This document shows, one piece after another, positions 1 through 6,769 of a stretch of DNA of 13,303 nt. The position numbers and the translations under genes are program-made. Below the pieces are notes generated by a model. It was given only the letters and a program-made list of their open reading frames with translations, was not told where the DNA came from and did not search any database. The stretch's first letter is position 1. The number at the start of each line of letters is the position of its first letter. This stretch comes from JBICHM01 sp043101835 (GTDB taxonomy: Bacteria; Planctomycetota; Phycisphaerae; Phycisphaerales; UBA1924), in NCBI GenBank assembly GCA_043101835.1, contig JBICHM010000148.1, positions 1 to 13,303 on the forward strand, in the 5' to 3' direction.

Positions 1-773
1 TCGAGGCCGCGGGCGCCGAGTCGCCGGCGCTTGAGGGCGCCGATCACCGCTCTCGTGTCGACCACGGCGCCCCGGCTGGTGTTGATGAGCATGGCGCCCT
101 CCCGCATGCTCGCGAGGGCGTCGTCGTCGATCATGTGGCGCGTCGCCGGGGTGAGCGGGCAGTGCAGCGTGACGATCTGGGACTCGTCGAGCAGGGTGTC
201 GAGTCCGACATACTCGACGCCGAGCGCGGCGCAGTCGGGGTTGCGCTCGAGGTCGTGGGCAATGACGCGGCAGTCGAAGCCGCGGAGGATGCGGCAGACG
301 ACTGCGCCGATCTTGCCGGCGCCGACAACGCCGACCGTCTTGCCCCGCATGTCGAAGCCGAGCAGGCCGTGCAGCGCGAAGTTCTGTTCGCGGACGCGCT
401 GGTAGGCCCGGTGGATCTTCCGATTGAGCGCGAGCATGAGCGCGACTGTGTGTTCGGCGACCGCGTGGGGGGAATAGGCCGGCACGCGCAGGATGGTGAT
501 GCCGAGGCGATCGGCGGCTTCGAGGTCCACGTGGTTGAACCCTGCGGACCGGAGCGCGAGCAGGCGCACACCCAGGGTGTGCAGCTGCTCGAGGACCGGG
601 GCCGAGGCGGTGTCGTTCACGAAGAGGCAGGCAGCGCTGGAGCCCTCCGCGACGCGCGCAGTCTCGACGCCGAGCGGCGCCTCGGTGAAGACGAGGTCGT
701 GACGCGCCTCGGCGTTGGCGCGTTCCAAAGGCTCGCGCTCGAATGCTTTGGCGCTGAAGACGGTGACGCGCAT
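1..773 (-). CDS. ldhA: D-lactate dehydrogenase (partial, C-terminus outside window)
   Basis: NAD-dependent D-2-hydroxyacid dehydrogenase, expected to reduce pyruvate to D-lactate in the cytoplasm during fermentation. The 257 visible residues follow the E. coli LdhA pattern closely from end to end: FVND near residue 51, LRSAGFNHVDL at 74-84, RVPAYSPHAVAEHTV at 96-110, LNRKIHRAYQRVREQNF at 116-132, a Rossmann dinucleotide loop GAGKIG at 151-156 and Asp174 at the end of the following strand (NAD preference). LHCPLTP is at 203-209 and INTSRGA at 230-236, with Arg234 as the expected substrate-binding arginine. The family is about 330 residues, so some 70 residues with the catalytic Glu and His lie beyond the left edge. 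The ATG at 771-773 is preceded by GGAGGGAG at good spacing. It lies 112 bp downstream of the methyltransferase on the same strand. The main alternative is another D-isomer 2-hydroxyacid dehydrogenase. Confidence 0.9.
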   Translation of the reverse strand, partial: MRVTVFSAKAFEREPLERANAEARHDLVFTEAPLGVETARVAEGSSAACLFVNDTASAPVLEQLHTLGVRLLALRSAGFNHVDLEAADRLGITILRVPAYSPHAVAEHTVALMLALNRKIHRAYQRVREQNFALHGLLGFDMRGKTVGVVGAGKIGAVVCRILRGFDCRVIAHDLERNPDCAALGVEYVGLDTLLDESQIVTLHCPLTPATRHMIDDDALASMREGAMLINTSRGAVVDTRAVIGALKRRRLGARGL

Positions 774-885
774 CGGATGCTCCCTCCGCCCTGGTCGGCG
801 GCGCAGGGGAGACTACATCAGCGGGGCGGGCTGGGCATGGGCGCCGATGCATGCCGCGGACGGGGTGTCCGGCGGGGGCGGCGGG

Positions 886-1710
886 TCAGTCGAGCGCGAG
901 CCAGGCGGGGTCGATCTCGGCGCGCTTGCGTCCGATGAACGCCTCGTAGAGAAGCGGCTGCCCGTCGGTGGCGATGCGGTGCGTGTACGACTCGCGCGTC
1001 GCCAGTTCGAGCGCGCCAGCCTTGAGCATGCGCCGGATGAGGGTCGAGAAGCCGGAGTCGTCGGTCGGATCAAGGAAATCGGTCTTGATCGTGAAGGCGA
1101 CCCAGCCGCCGATCGCGACGCGTCGATAGGCCTCGGCGAAGACCTCGGTGGGGATGTCGCCGAAGCCGAGCGCCGCGACGCAGGTCAGGCAGGAGAAGTC
1201 GTAGCGATCGAGGATGCGCGCGGACGCATCATCGAGGTTGAGAAGATCGCAGGCGATGTAGTCGCTGTAGAGCCCGGGGCGGTCGCGCTCCGCGGCCTCG
1301 CGCGCCTCGTCGTGGATATCGATGCCGACGAGCGTCTCGACGCCGATGCGCGCGAGCTCTTCGGCGACGATGCCGTTCCCCGCGCCGAGGTCGATCGTCA
1401 CAAGCGAGGCCGGGTCCGCGTTGGCGTTCTGCATTGCGCGAGCGAGCAGCTGGCGGATCTTGCGCGGCGAGGCGCACTGCAGGATCTCATAGACCCACTT
1501 TTCGTACAGACCGGGCACGCGGTAGACATCGGCGTAGTCGTGCAGCCTGATCTTCTTCCACTGCTTGCCGGTGCGTACGACAACCCATTCTTCGTCCTGC
1601 TCGAGCCGGTCGCCCGGCGCTGGAAGGGCGATCTCCAGCGATTCGATCCGATGCTGCAGGTCCGGAGAAAATGACTCAGTCGTGGCGGTCGGCACGCGTG
1701 ATGCCCTCAT
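886..1710 (-). CDS. Class I SAM-dependent methyltransferase, substrate unknown
   Basis: A 274-residue soluble protein with a Rossmann-like methyltransferase domain. Motif I, VTIDLGAGNG, sits at 104-113 and the acidic end of strand 2 (GIDIHDEA) near 129-136. A CDLL segment near 144-147 could contact the adenine ring. The strand 4/5 region with LGFGDIP (171-177) and GGWVAFTIKTDF (201-212) follows. About 100 residues precede motif I; they include WVVVRTGKQWKKIRLHDYAD and may shape the acceptor site. The ATG at 1708-1710 has GGAG about five bases upstream. It is divergent from the importer genes and upstream of ldhA, with 112 bp between them, so co-transcription with ldhA is possible but not shown. 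Nothing visible fixes the methyl acceptor. The family call is secure; the role is unknown. Confidence 0.85.
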   Translation of the reverse strand: MRASRVPTATTESFSPDLQHRIESLEIALPAPGDRLEQDEEWVVVRTGKQWKKIRLHDYADVYRVPGLYEKWVYEILQCASPRKIRQLLARAMQNANADPASLVTIDLGAGNGIVAEELARIGVETLVGIDIHDEAREAAERDRPGLYSDYIACDLLNLDDASARILDRYDFSCLTCVAALGFGDIPTEVFAEAYRRVAIGGWVAFTIKTDFLDPTDDSGFSTLIRRMLKAGALELATRESYTHRIATDGQPLLYEAFIGRKRAEIDPAWLALD

Positions 1711-1923
1711 GGATCTCCGACAGACGCCGCCCCGTGAGAATCCTCCGTCGGATCCGGGGCGCCGCGCAGGCGTCGGATCACGAACGCGTCGTGAGTTGCA
1801 TCGAGAATTGGATGCGCGACGCTAGCAGATTCGTTCGCGCACCGCAACGCGCGCGCCGGTGCGCGGTAGTGTCGGGCCCGTGTCGATGCGCGCAAGGGCG
1901 ATTCTCGACGATGTGAGGGACGC
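1711..1923. promoter_or_regulatory. Divergent intergenic region between methyltransferase and osmoprotectant importer
   Basis: This 213-bp space must hold the start signals for both flanking genes. Visible structure includes a 9-bp direct repeat CGTCGGATC at 1746-1754 and 1771-1779 (25 bp apart), a short inverted repeat GCATC/GATGC at 1798-1802 and 1811-1815, and a stronger inverted repeat at 1836-1865 listed separately. I could not find convincing -35/-10 hexamers on either strand. GAGGGA a few bases before position 1924 is the likely ribosome binding site of the importer ATPase. No tRNA-like fold or small ORF with support was seen. Confidence 0.5.
1836..1865. repeat. 9-bp inverted repeat upstream of the importer operon
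   Basis: CGCGCACCG (1836-1844) and CGGTGCGCG (1857-1865) are perfect reverse complements separated by 12 bases. The repeat ends about 58 bp before the ATPase start codon. It could be an operator for an osmotic or substrate-responsive regulator, or a leader hairpin. There is no T-run after it on either strand, so it is not a standard terminator. Confidence 0.5.
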
Positions 1924-2685
1924 ATGATCCGGCTCGAAGATGTTTCGAAGAGCTTTGACGGGGGGCGCTCGTGGGCGGTTCGCTCCGTGTCGCTGGAGGT
2001 CGAAGCTGGCGAGACGGTGGCGCTGCTTGGCTCGAGCGGGTGCGGCAAGACGACAACGCTCAAGATGATCAATCGTCTCGTCGAACGGACGAGCGGGCGC
2101 ATCCTTGTCGATGGCAGGGATGTGCGCGAGCGCGATCCGCTGCCGCTGCGCCGCTCGGTCGGATACGTGTTTCAGGACATCGGCCTCTTCCCGCACCTGC
2201 GGGTTCGTGAGAACGTGGAGATCACCCTGCGCCTGCTCGGGTGGGAGCGCAGGCGTCGACGCGCCCGTGCGCACGAGCTGCTCGACCTCGTTGGTCTTGA
2301 GCCCGGTGCATACGCGGAGCGCATGCCCCGTTCGCTCAGCGGCGGTCAGCAGCAGCGCGTCGGGATCGCGCGCGCGCTCGCGTCGAATCCCGGGATTCTG
2401 CTGATGGATGAGCCCTTCGGGGCGCTGGACGCCGTGACGCGGGAGGCGCTGCAGGCCGAGCTGCTTGACCTGCAGCGGCGCGATCCGCGGACGGTTGTCT
2501 TCGTGACACATGATCTCTTCGAGGCGTTGCGCCTGGGAGACCGGATCGGCGTGATGCGCGCCGGCGCGCTCGAACAGGTTGGTTCGGCGCGTACGCTGCT
2601 CGCCTCGCCGGCCACTGCATTCGTCGCGGACCTCTTCGGGCACGCGCGCCGCCAGGCGGCGCTCGTCGCGGGGTGCGAGGCATGA
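1924..2685 (+). CDS. Osmoprotectant (OpuC/ProV-type) ABC transporter ATP-binding protein
   Basis: ATPase subunit that should power import of a quaternary-amine solute (glycine betaine, choline, carnitine or similar) together with the downstream fused binding protein/permease. In 253 residues it carries Walker A GSSGCGKT at 36-43, the Q-loop in YVFQD at 81-85, signature LSGGQQQR at 138-145, Walker B ILLMDEP at 158-164, D-loop GALD at 166-169 and the switch histidine in VTHD at 194-197. MINRLVERTSGRI after Walker A is typical of the OpuA/OpuC/ProV subfamily. There are no C-terminal CBS domains, which in OpuA-type ATPases sense ionic strength, so activity control at that level is absent. The ATG at 1924 has GAGGGA upstream. 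Its TGA overlaps the next gene's ATG by 4 nt (ATGA), indicating translational coupling. Confidence 0.9.
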   Translation: MIRLEDVSKSFDGGRSWAVRSVSLEVEAGETVALLGSSGCGKTTTLKMINRLVERTSGRILVDGRDVRERDPLPLRRSVGYVFQDIGLFPHLRVRENVEITLRLLGWERRRRRARAHELLDLVGLEPGAYAERMPRSLSGGQQQRVGIARALASNPGILLMDEPFGALDAVTREALQAELLDLQRRDPRTVVFVTHDLFEALRLGDRIGVMRAGALEQVGSARTLLASPATAFVADLFGHARRQAALVAGCEA

Positions 2686-4229
2686 GGGCGATTGTCGGCG
2701 CTGTAGCGCTGGTTCTGCTCGCGGCGGCGCTCCCGGCGCACGCGGACCCTCCGCCGGTGCGCATCGGCGCGAAGAACTTCACGGAGCAGGAAATCCTGGG
2801 CGAGATCGTCGCACAGCTGATCGAGCGGCGGACCGACTCGCCGGTCGAGCGGCGGTTCGGGCTCGGCGGGACAGACATCTGCCACGCGGCCCTGCGCTCG
2901 GGAGCGATCGATCTCTATGTCGAATACACCGGCACGGCATTGTTGACCGTGCTGCGCCGGGAGGCGCCCGCGCTGCCGGACGTCGCATGGGCGCGCGCGT
3001 CGCGGATCTATCGGGATCGGTTCGACCTCGAGTGGCTCCCGCCGATCGGGTTCAGCAACTCCTACGCGATCTGTGTGCGCGCCGCGGACGCAGAGGCGAA
3101 CGGGTGGAGCGCCATCGGTGATCTCGTCGCCGACGCGGAGACGCTCCGGGCGGGATTCACGAGTGAGTTCATCGAGCGCCCCGATGGGCTGCCGGGAATG
3201 CGTGAGTCCTACGGACTCTCCTTTGGCGACGTGTCGGATCTCGATCCGGGGTTGATGTACCGGGCGCTCGCGGAGGGGCAGGTAGATGTCATCTGTGCGT
3301 TCTCGACCGACGGGCGCATCGCCGAGTACGGGCTCGCCACGCTCGAAGATGATCGACTCTTCTTCCCGCCGTACGACGCGGCGCCGGTGGCGCGGGCGGG
3401 ACTGCTCGCGGGCCGGCCTGCGATCCGCGATGCGCTCATGAGCCTCGCGGGGACGATTGACGACGCGGCGATGCGCCGAATGAACCACGCCGTGGATGTC
3501 CTTGGGCGCAGCCCGGCGGCGGTGGCGGGCGCGTGGATCGACGAGCGGTTCGGCGGCGCCGCGGCGCCAGCGGAGACGGCCGATGGCGACGCCGAGGGGA
3601 GGCGAGGCGCACTGGCGCTCGCGATCGATCGACGCGACGAGTTGCTCAGCAAGACTCTTGAGCACCTTGCCCTGACGCTTACTTCGACGGCGATCGCGAT
3701 CTGCATCGGCGTGCCGCTGGGGGTTCTCGTCCATCGCCGGGCGGCGGCGCGTGGCCCGGTGCTCGCTTTCACGGAGGTCATGCAGACGATCCCGAGCCTG
3801 GCGATGCTCGCGTTCCTTTTTGCGATCTACGGCCTGCTCGGCGCGGCGCCCGCGATTACAGCGCTCGTGCTCTACGCGCTCCTGCCGATCGTGCTGAATA
3901 CGTTCACCGGGTTGCGGGAAGTTCCACGCCAGATCGTGCAGGCGGCCGACGGGGTGGGGATGTCGTCGTGGCAGCGCCTGCGGATCGTCGAGCTTCCGCT
4001 CGCGGCGCCGGTGATCATCGCCGGTGTGCGCGCCGCGACCGTCCTGACGGTCGGCATCGCGACGCTCTCGACCTATATCGGCGCCGGCGGGCTGGGCGAC
4101 TTCATCGCACGGGGCCTCGCGCGGAACGACACGCGCCTGACGTTGCTCGGCGCGGTTCCCGCGGCGCTGCTCGCCGTCGCGCTGAGCCTCGGGATCCGGC
4201 TCATCGAACGGGCGGTCCGCCGAGGCTGA
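2682..4229 (+). CDS. Fused osmoprotectant substrate-binding protein and ABC permease
   Basis: One 515-residue polypeptide supplying both the extracytoplasmic binding domain and the membrane channel of an OpuC-type importer. Order: signal peptide (about 1-22, ending PAHA), substrate-binding domain (about 25-290) and permease (about 320-515). The binding domain opens with IGAKNFTEQEILGEI and contains VEYTGTAL, NSYAIC, LMYRALAEGQVDVICAFSTD and FPPYD. Tyrosines near 82, 128, 193 and 231 fall where OpuBC/OpuCC proteins build an aromatic cage for quaternary amines. The permease has about five hydrophobic segments, the QTIPSLAMLAFL motif and an EAA-type loop in AADGVGMSSWQRLRIVELPLA. ATG 2682 is preferred for its ATGA overlap with the ATPase stop; an in-frame GTG at 2673 would add three residues. 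The 3' end overlaps the convergent metallo-hydrolase gene by 29 bp. The exact ligand is not determined. Confidence 0.9.
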   Translation: MRAIVGAVALVLLAAALPAHADPPPVRIGAKNFTEQEILGEIVAQLIERRTDSPVERRFGLGGTDICHAALRSGAIDLYVEYTGTALLTVLRREAPALPDVAWARASRIYRDRFDLEWLPPIGFSNSYAICVRAADAEANGWSAIGDLVADAETLRAGFTSEFIERPDGLPGMRESYGLSFGDVSDLDPGLMYRALAEGQVDVICAFSTDGRIAEYGLATLEDDRLFFPPYDAAPVARAGLLAGRPAIRDALMSLAGTIDDAAMRRMNHAVDVLGRSPAAVAGAWIDERFGGAAAPAETADGDAEGRRGALALAIDRRDELLSKTLEHLALTLTSTAIAICIGVPLGVLVHRRAAARGPVLAFTEVMQTIPSLAMLAFLFAIYGLLGAAPAITALVLYALLPIVLNTFTGLREVPRQIVQAADGVGMSSWQRLRIVELPLAAPVIIAGVRAATVLTVGIATLSTYIGAGGLGDFIARGLARNDTRLTLLGAVPAALLAVALSLGIRLIERAVRRG

Positions 4230-5163
4230 AGACCATGCCGCGTTCGGCGACGGCATGCCCGGCGCGCCGGACCTGGTCGTGGGCGTCGCTGTCCGGGCGC
4301 AGCGCCGGGTTCGTGTGGTTGAGGTGGATGAAGACGACCTTCGCGCGCTCCGAGGCCGGCAGCGGGGCGAGGCGGTCGATGGTGGTGCGCACAAAGGGGT
4401 GCGGAAACCCGGACATGTCGCGCCCGGGGATCTCACCATCGGCGAAGAAGGTGGCGTCGAGGAACGCGATGTCGACCGTCGCGAGCACATCCTCGAGGCG
4501 GACGCCCATGTCGTCCCACTCCCGCCACGAATCGATGTCTGGCAGGTAGAGCGCTGCGCGGCCGGGGCCTTCGATGCGGTACGCGACAACCTCGCTGTAC
4601 TCCTGGCGGTGCGGGACGAGCAGCGGGGTTACGCGCAGATCCTCCGCCAGCATGACCGCTTCGCCGGCGGCGAGCGGGCGGAGGTCGATGTTCCCGTAGC
4701 GGACCAGCTGGTCCCACGGGCCGTTCGATTCGAGGAATGCGCGCATCCGCGGCATGGTGTACACCGGCATCTCGCGCGCGCCGAGCGACTCGTGGCCGAG
4801 GTACATCAGGCCGGTGTAGTGCCCGATGTGGGCATGGGTCAGGAAGACGCCCGAGAGCAACGGTTGCGCCCGGCGCATCTCGCGCCCGAGCGCACGGACC
4901 TGCTCGGGGAAATCGGGTGTGGCGTCGAAGACCCAGCGCTCGCCGGTGCGCGGATCGGCGAGGCCGAGGGACGCAACGAGGCGACGCGCACGCGCATCGG
5001 TCCATCCGGCGTGATCGGTGCTGCCGAGTTGCGGGACGCCGCCGTCCTGCGCGACGCCGAGCACGATGACGAAAGGGTCCGCTGGCGGGCCGGAGGCCGG
5101 GCTGGCGCAGCCGGATGCGGTCAGAACAGCCAGCACGAGGGCGAGGAGCGGCGCGGGAGCCAT
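4201..5163 (-). CDS. PqqB-like metallo-beta-lactamase-fold hydrolase, predicted lipoprotein
   Basis: A 320-residue protein with an N-terminal hydrophobic segment ending in a lipobox-like TASGC (Cys19), so probably a membrane-anchored lipoprotein outside the cytoplasm. The mature part has the PqqB-like version of the metallo-beta-lactamase fold: VLGVAQDGGVPQLG near 34-47, LTHAHIGHYTGL at 108-119 (His110, His112, His115), VPHRQEY with His185, LPDIDSW near 197-203, FLDATFF with Asp217, GFPHPFVRTT with His245 and IHLNHTNP near 269-276. The usual Asp of HxHxDH is Gly here, as PqqB relatives also deviate at this site. No other pqq gene is in the window, so a role in pyrroloquinoline quinone synthesis is not supported. 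Start 5163 was chosen because the signal peptide begins there; a GTG at 5229 would add 22 residues and supply N-terminal arginines. Substrate unknown. Confidence 0.8.
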   Translation of the reverse strand: MAPAPLLALVLAVLTASGCASPASGPPADPFVIVLGVAQDGGVPQLGSTDHAGWTDARARRLVASLGLADPRTGERWVFDATPDFPEQVRALGREMRRAQPLLSGVFLTHAHIGHYTGLMYLGHESLGAREMPVYTMPRMRAFLESNGPWDQLVRYGNIDLRPLAAGEAVMLAEDLRVTPLLVPHRQEYSEVVAYRIEGPGRAALYLPDIDSWREWDDMGVRLEDVLATVDIAFLDATFFADGEIPGRDMSGFPHPFVRTTIDRLAPLPASERAKVVFIHLNHTNPALRPDSDAHDQVRRAGHAVAERGMVFSLGGPPVR

Positions 5164-5252
5164 CGACGGATCGTATCGCCCGTCGAATCCGGCCGGCGGG
5201 GGGCGGCGAAACCGTCTGTCGAGACACACACCCGAATCCCACGGAGGACACC

Positions 5253-5468
5253 ATGGCCACCACTGAGCACACGAAGACCTGGCCCGATCTTGCGATCGGG
5301 CTCTACGACCGCCTGACGGGGCGTGACGCCGAGATCACCTACGAGTTTGAGAACATGCGCGTGCAGGCGCCCAGCGGCGTCGGCCCGAACGCCGAGCACG
5401 CCGAGTGGGTCCTCAACGGTGGTCTTCGCGTCCGTACGCGGAATGGTGCATCCACGGGAAAGTCCTGA
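5253..5468 (+). CDS. Small conserved-looking protein of unknown function
   Basis: A 71-residue soluble protein that I do not recognise as a named family. It begins MATTEHTKTWPDLAIGLYD, then RLTGRDAEITYEFENM and a tail ending RVRTRNGASTGKS. It looks like a short helix (PDLAIGLYDRLTG) followed by several beta strands, with no signal peptide, membrane segment or cysteines. It is credible as a gene because GGAGGA sits a few bases before the ATG at 5253, one of the best ribosome binding sites in the window, and because the AEITYEFENMRVQAPSGVG stretch has normal composition rather than the arginine-rich look of shadow frames. It is divergent from the PqqB-like gene, with 89 bp between starts. The reading frame may continue in another frame after about 5450. 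Confidence 0.65.
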   Translation: MATTEHTKTWPDLAIGLYDRLTGRDAEITYEFENMRVQAPSGVGPNAEHAEWVLNGGLRVRTRNGASTGKS

Positions 5469-5677
5469 TCGACGGTCGCATCGCGCTGCAGATTGACGGC
5501 GCGCGCGCGGCGGTTGTCGGGCGGGGAGATTCGTTTGATATTCGAACAAAGAGTCTCTCCGCGGTGCGTCGACTTCGCGGCGCCCGCCGACACGCGACGA
5601 GCGCGCCAACTCTGATGCGTCGTCTTGGCCTCCGCGGCCGAGTCGTGGTGTTCGGATTGCCGGTCGCGCGAATCTAG
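5405..5677 (+). CDS. Possible second small ORF or frameshifted continuation
   Basis: A 90-codon frame overlapping the end of the preceding small gene by 64 bp in a different frame. From about residue 18 it reads HGKVLIDGRIALQIDGA, which has beta-strand character, and it ends RVVVFGLPVARI. The first 15 or so residues look like shadow sequence and no ribosome binding site precedes the ATG at 5405. It could be a separate protein with an unclear start, the true C-terminus of the upstream gene after a frameshift, or noise. In favour: a rho-independent terminator follows at 5752, so the transcript probably runs through this region. Against: weak third-position bias and many arginines in the middle. 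Confidence 0.3.
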   Translation: MGPQRWSSRPYAEWCIHGKVLIDGRIALQIDGARAAVVGRGDSFDIRTKSLSAVRRLRGARRHATSAPTLMRRLGLRGRVVVFGLPVARI

Positions 5678-5751
5678 GCGAGTCGCCCAGCGGGCGATGG
5701 CGCCACCGGACGGGATTGTTCGTCCGCCTGTCCACAACCTGCCCCCACCCA
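5678..5751 (+). other. Non-coding stretch before terminator
   Basis: No supported gene is seen here. It is probably the 3' untranslated end of the transcript starting near 5253. Together with the doubtful ORF at 5405-5677, the region from 5469 to 5751 has no secure coding content. Confidence 0.4.
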
Positions 5752-5792
5752 GGACCCCCGACGCGAGTTGTGTGCGCGGGGGCCTTTTGTTT
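5752..5792 (+). terminator. Rho-independent terminator
   Basis: GG-A-CCCCCG-A-CGC (5752-5764) pairs with GCGCGGGGGCC (5774-5784), giving 11 base pairs with two single-A bulges and a 9-base loop. It is followed by TTTTGTTT from 5785. Orientation is plus, so it ends the transcript of the small gene at 5253 and insulates the PEP-CTERM-like gene downstream. Confidence 0.8.
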
Positions 5793-5813
5793 GGTGAGCG
5801 ATCGGGCCCCTGA

Positions 5814-5827
5814 ATGTTGAAAAACAT
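5814..5827. promoter_or_regulatory. AT-rich island with 14-bp palindrome upstream of the PEP-CTERM-like gene
   Basis: ATGTT-GAAA-AACAT is a perfect 5-bp inverted repeat with a GAAA centre, lying in a 45-bp AT-rich island (about 5811-5855) that stands out in very GC-rich surroundings. TTGAAA at 5817-5822 could serve as a -35 element, but no good -10 is found at the proper distance. It is a candidate operator or promoter for the gene starting at 5907. Confidence 0.4.
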
Positions 5828-5864
5828 GAAATACTCAAAGACTCTCTATTGTTGTTCAGGCATC

Positions 5865-5883
5865 GGGCGCGGCTTGCGCGCCC
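5865..5883 (+). promoter_or_regulatory. Leader hairpin upstream of the PEP-CTERM-like gene
   Basis: GGGCGCG (5865-5871) and CGCGCCC (5877-5883) form a perfect 7-bp stem closing the 5-base loop GCTTG. It lies 23 bases before the start codon and just upstream of the GGAGAG ribosome binding site. It may stabilise or tune the mRNA leader. There is no T-run, so it is not a terminator. Confidence 0.45.
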
Positions 5884-5906
5884 AAGAGCACCATCGGAGA
5901 GTTATC

Positions 5907-6731
5907 ATGCAGGTCAGAACAGGTGTCGGCGCGGCGTGCGCCCTCGCAATCGGGGGTGCGGCCAACGCCGGCCTCATCGGGGTGAACTTCAGCACCGGGA
6001 CGCTCTACGCGTTCGATCCAGACGCGGGGTCGATCGCCGCGATCGGTGAGACCGGGCGTACGATCACGGGTCTTGAGGTGGGGCCGGCGGGCGCCCTGTA
6101 CGGGATGACCGACGGCCTGGCCGGTCGTCTGGTGACGATCGATCCTGAGACGGCAGGCGTGACGGATGTGGGCCCCCTCGGCGCCGGCTTCAGCTTCGAG
6201 GGCGCGTTGGCCATCGACGCGGCCGGTCGGGCGGTCGGCGCGACGAAGCTCGCCGGCGGCGGACGCGCGTTGTTCTCGGTCGACCTGACCACCGGGGCCA
6301 CGGCTACGCTTACCGGGCTGTCGCGTTCGTCGATCGACATCAACGGCATGGTCTTTCGCGACGACGGCGCGCTCGTCGGGATCGATTCGGTGCGCAACGA
6401 GTTCGTTTCGATCGACTTGGCCACAGGCGCGGTGACGACGATCAGCGCGTTGCAGTCGCCCGGCATCGGCGCTGTGGGGGGTCTCGCGCTCCATCGCGGC
6501 ATGGGGTACTACGCGACAGCGGGCGCGGTGTCGGGAAGCGACGGCGACAACGCGCTGTACTCCATTGATCTTTACACGGGCGAACAGGCGTTCGTGATGT
6601 CGCTGGGGTCGGAGGCCGGGGCCGGGTTTGGGATCGGTGCGCTCGCATCCACGACGCCTGTGCCAGCGCCTTCCGCCGCGTTGCCGCTTGCGCTGGGCGC
6701 GGGTGGTGCGCTGCGTCGGCGTCGGCGTTGA
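5907..6731 (+). CDS. Exported beta-propeller-like repeat protein with PEP-CTERM-like sorting tail
   Basis: A 274-residue predicted secreted or surface protein. A signal peptide (about 1-22, cut after ANA) leads into a body with at least five short repeats of the form L-[YFV]-[AST]-[FIV]-D-x-x-[TA]-G, seen as LYAFDPDAG, LVTIDPETA, LFSVDLTTG, FVSIDLATG and LYSIDLYTG. They suggest a beta-propeller like that of DUF4394-type proteins. The C-terminus has PVPAP at 251-255, a short hydrophobic stretch and a final run of five arginines. This is the three-part layout of PEP-CTERM tails, with PAP replacing PEP. Such tails direct export and processing by an exosortase in organisms with an EPS-type envelope; no exosortase gene is in the window. 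The start at 5907 has GGAGAG upstream; the frame is open back to 5814 but that part does not encode a signal peptide start. Molecular role unknown. Confidence 0.85.
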   Translation: MQVRTGVGAACALAIGGAANAGLIGVNFSTGTLYAFDPDAGSIAAIGETGRTITGLEVGPAGALYGMTDGLAGRLVTIDPETAGVTDVGPLGAGFSFEGALAIDAAGRAVGATKLAGGGRALFSVDLTTGATATLTGLSRSSIDINGMVFRDDGALVGIDSVRNEFVSIDLATGAVTTISALQSPGIGAVGGLALHRGMGYYATAGAVSGSDGDNALYSIDLYTGEQAFVMSLGSEAGAGFGIGALASTTPVPAPSAALPLALGAGGALRRRRR

Positions 6732-6769
6732 CGCGCTCCTGCGTACACAGACTCCCCTCCACTGGGCGC

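Noticed and set aside
715..1674. Plus-strand open frame of 319 codons
   Set aside because: It is antisense to the methyltransferase with its clear motif I, and has no domain or ribosome binding site of its own.
2346..4589. Minus-strand open frame of 747 codons antisense to the importer genes
   Set aside because: It is a shadow of high-GC codon bias: arginine/proline/serine-rich, no recognisable motifs, and it covers a secure ATPase and fusion gene on the other strand.
5864..5878. Possible sigma-54 promoter (GG...TTGC) upstream of the PEP-CTERM-like gene
   Set aside because: The GG and GC elements are 10 rather than 12 bp apart and the match coincides with the hairpin stem.
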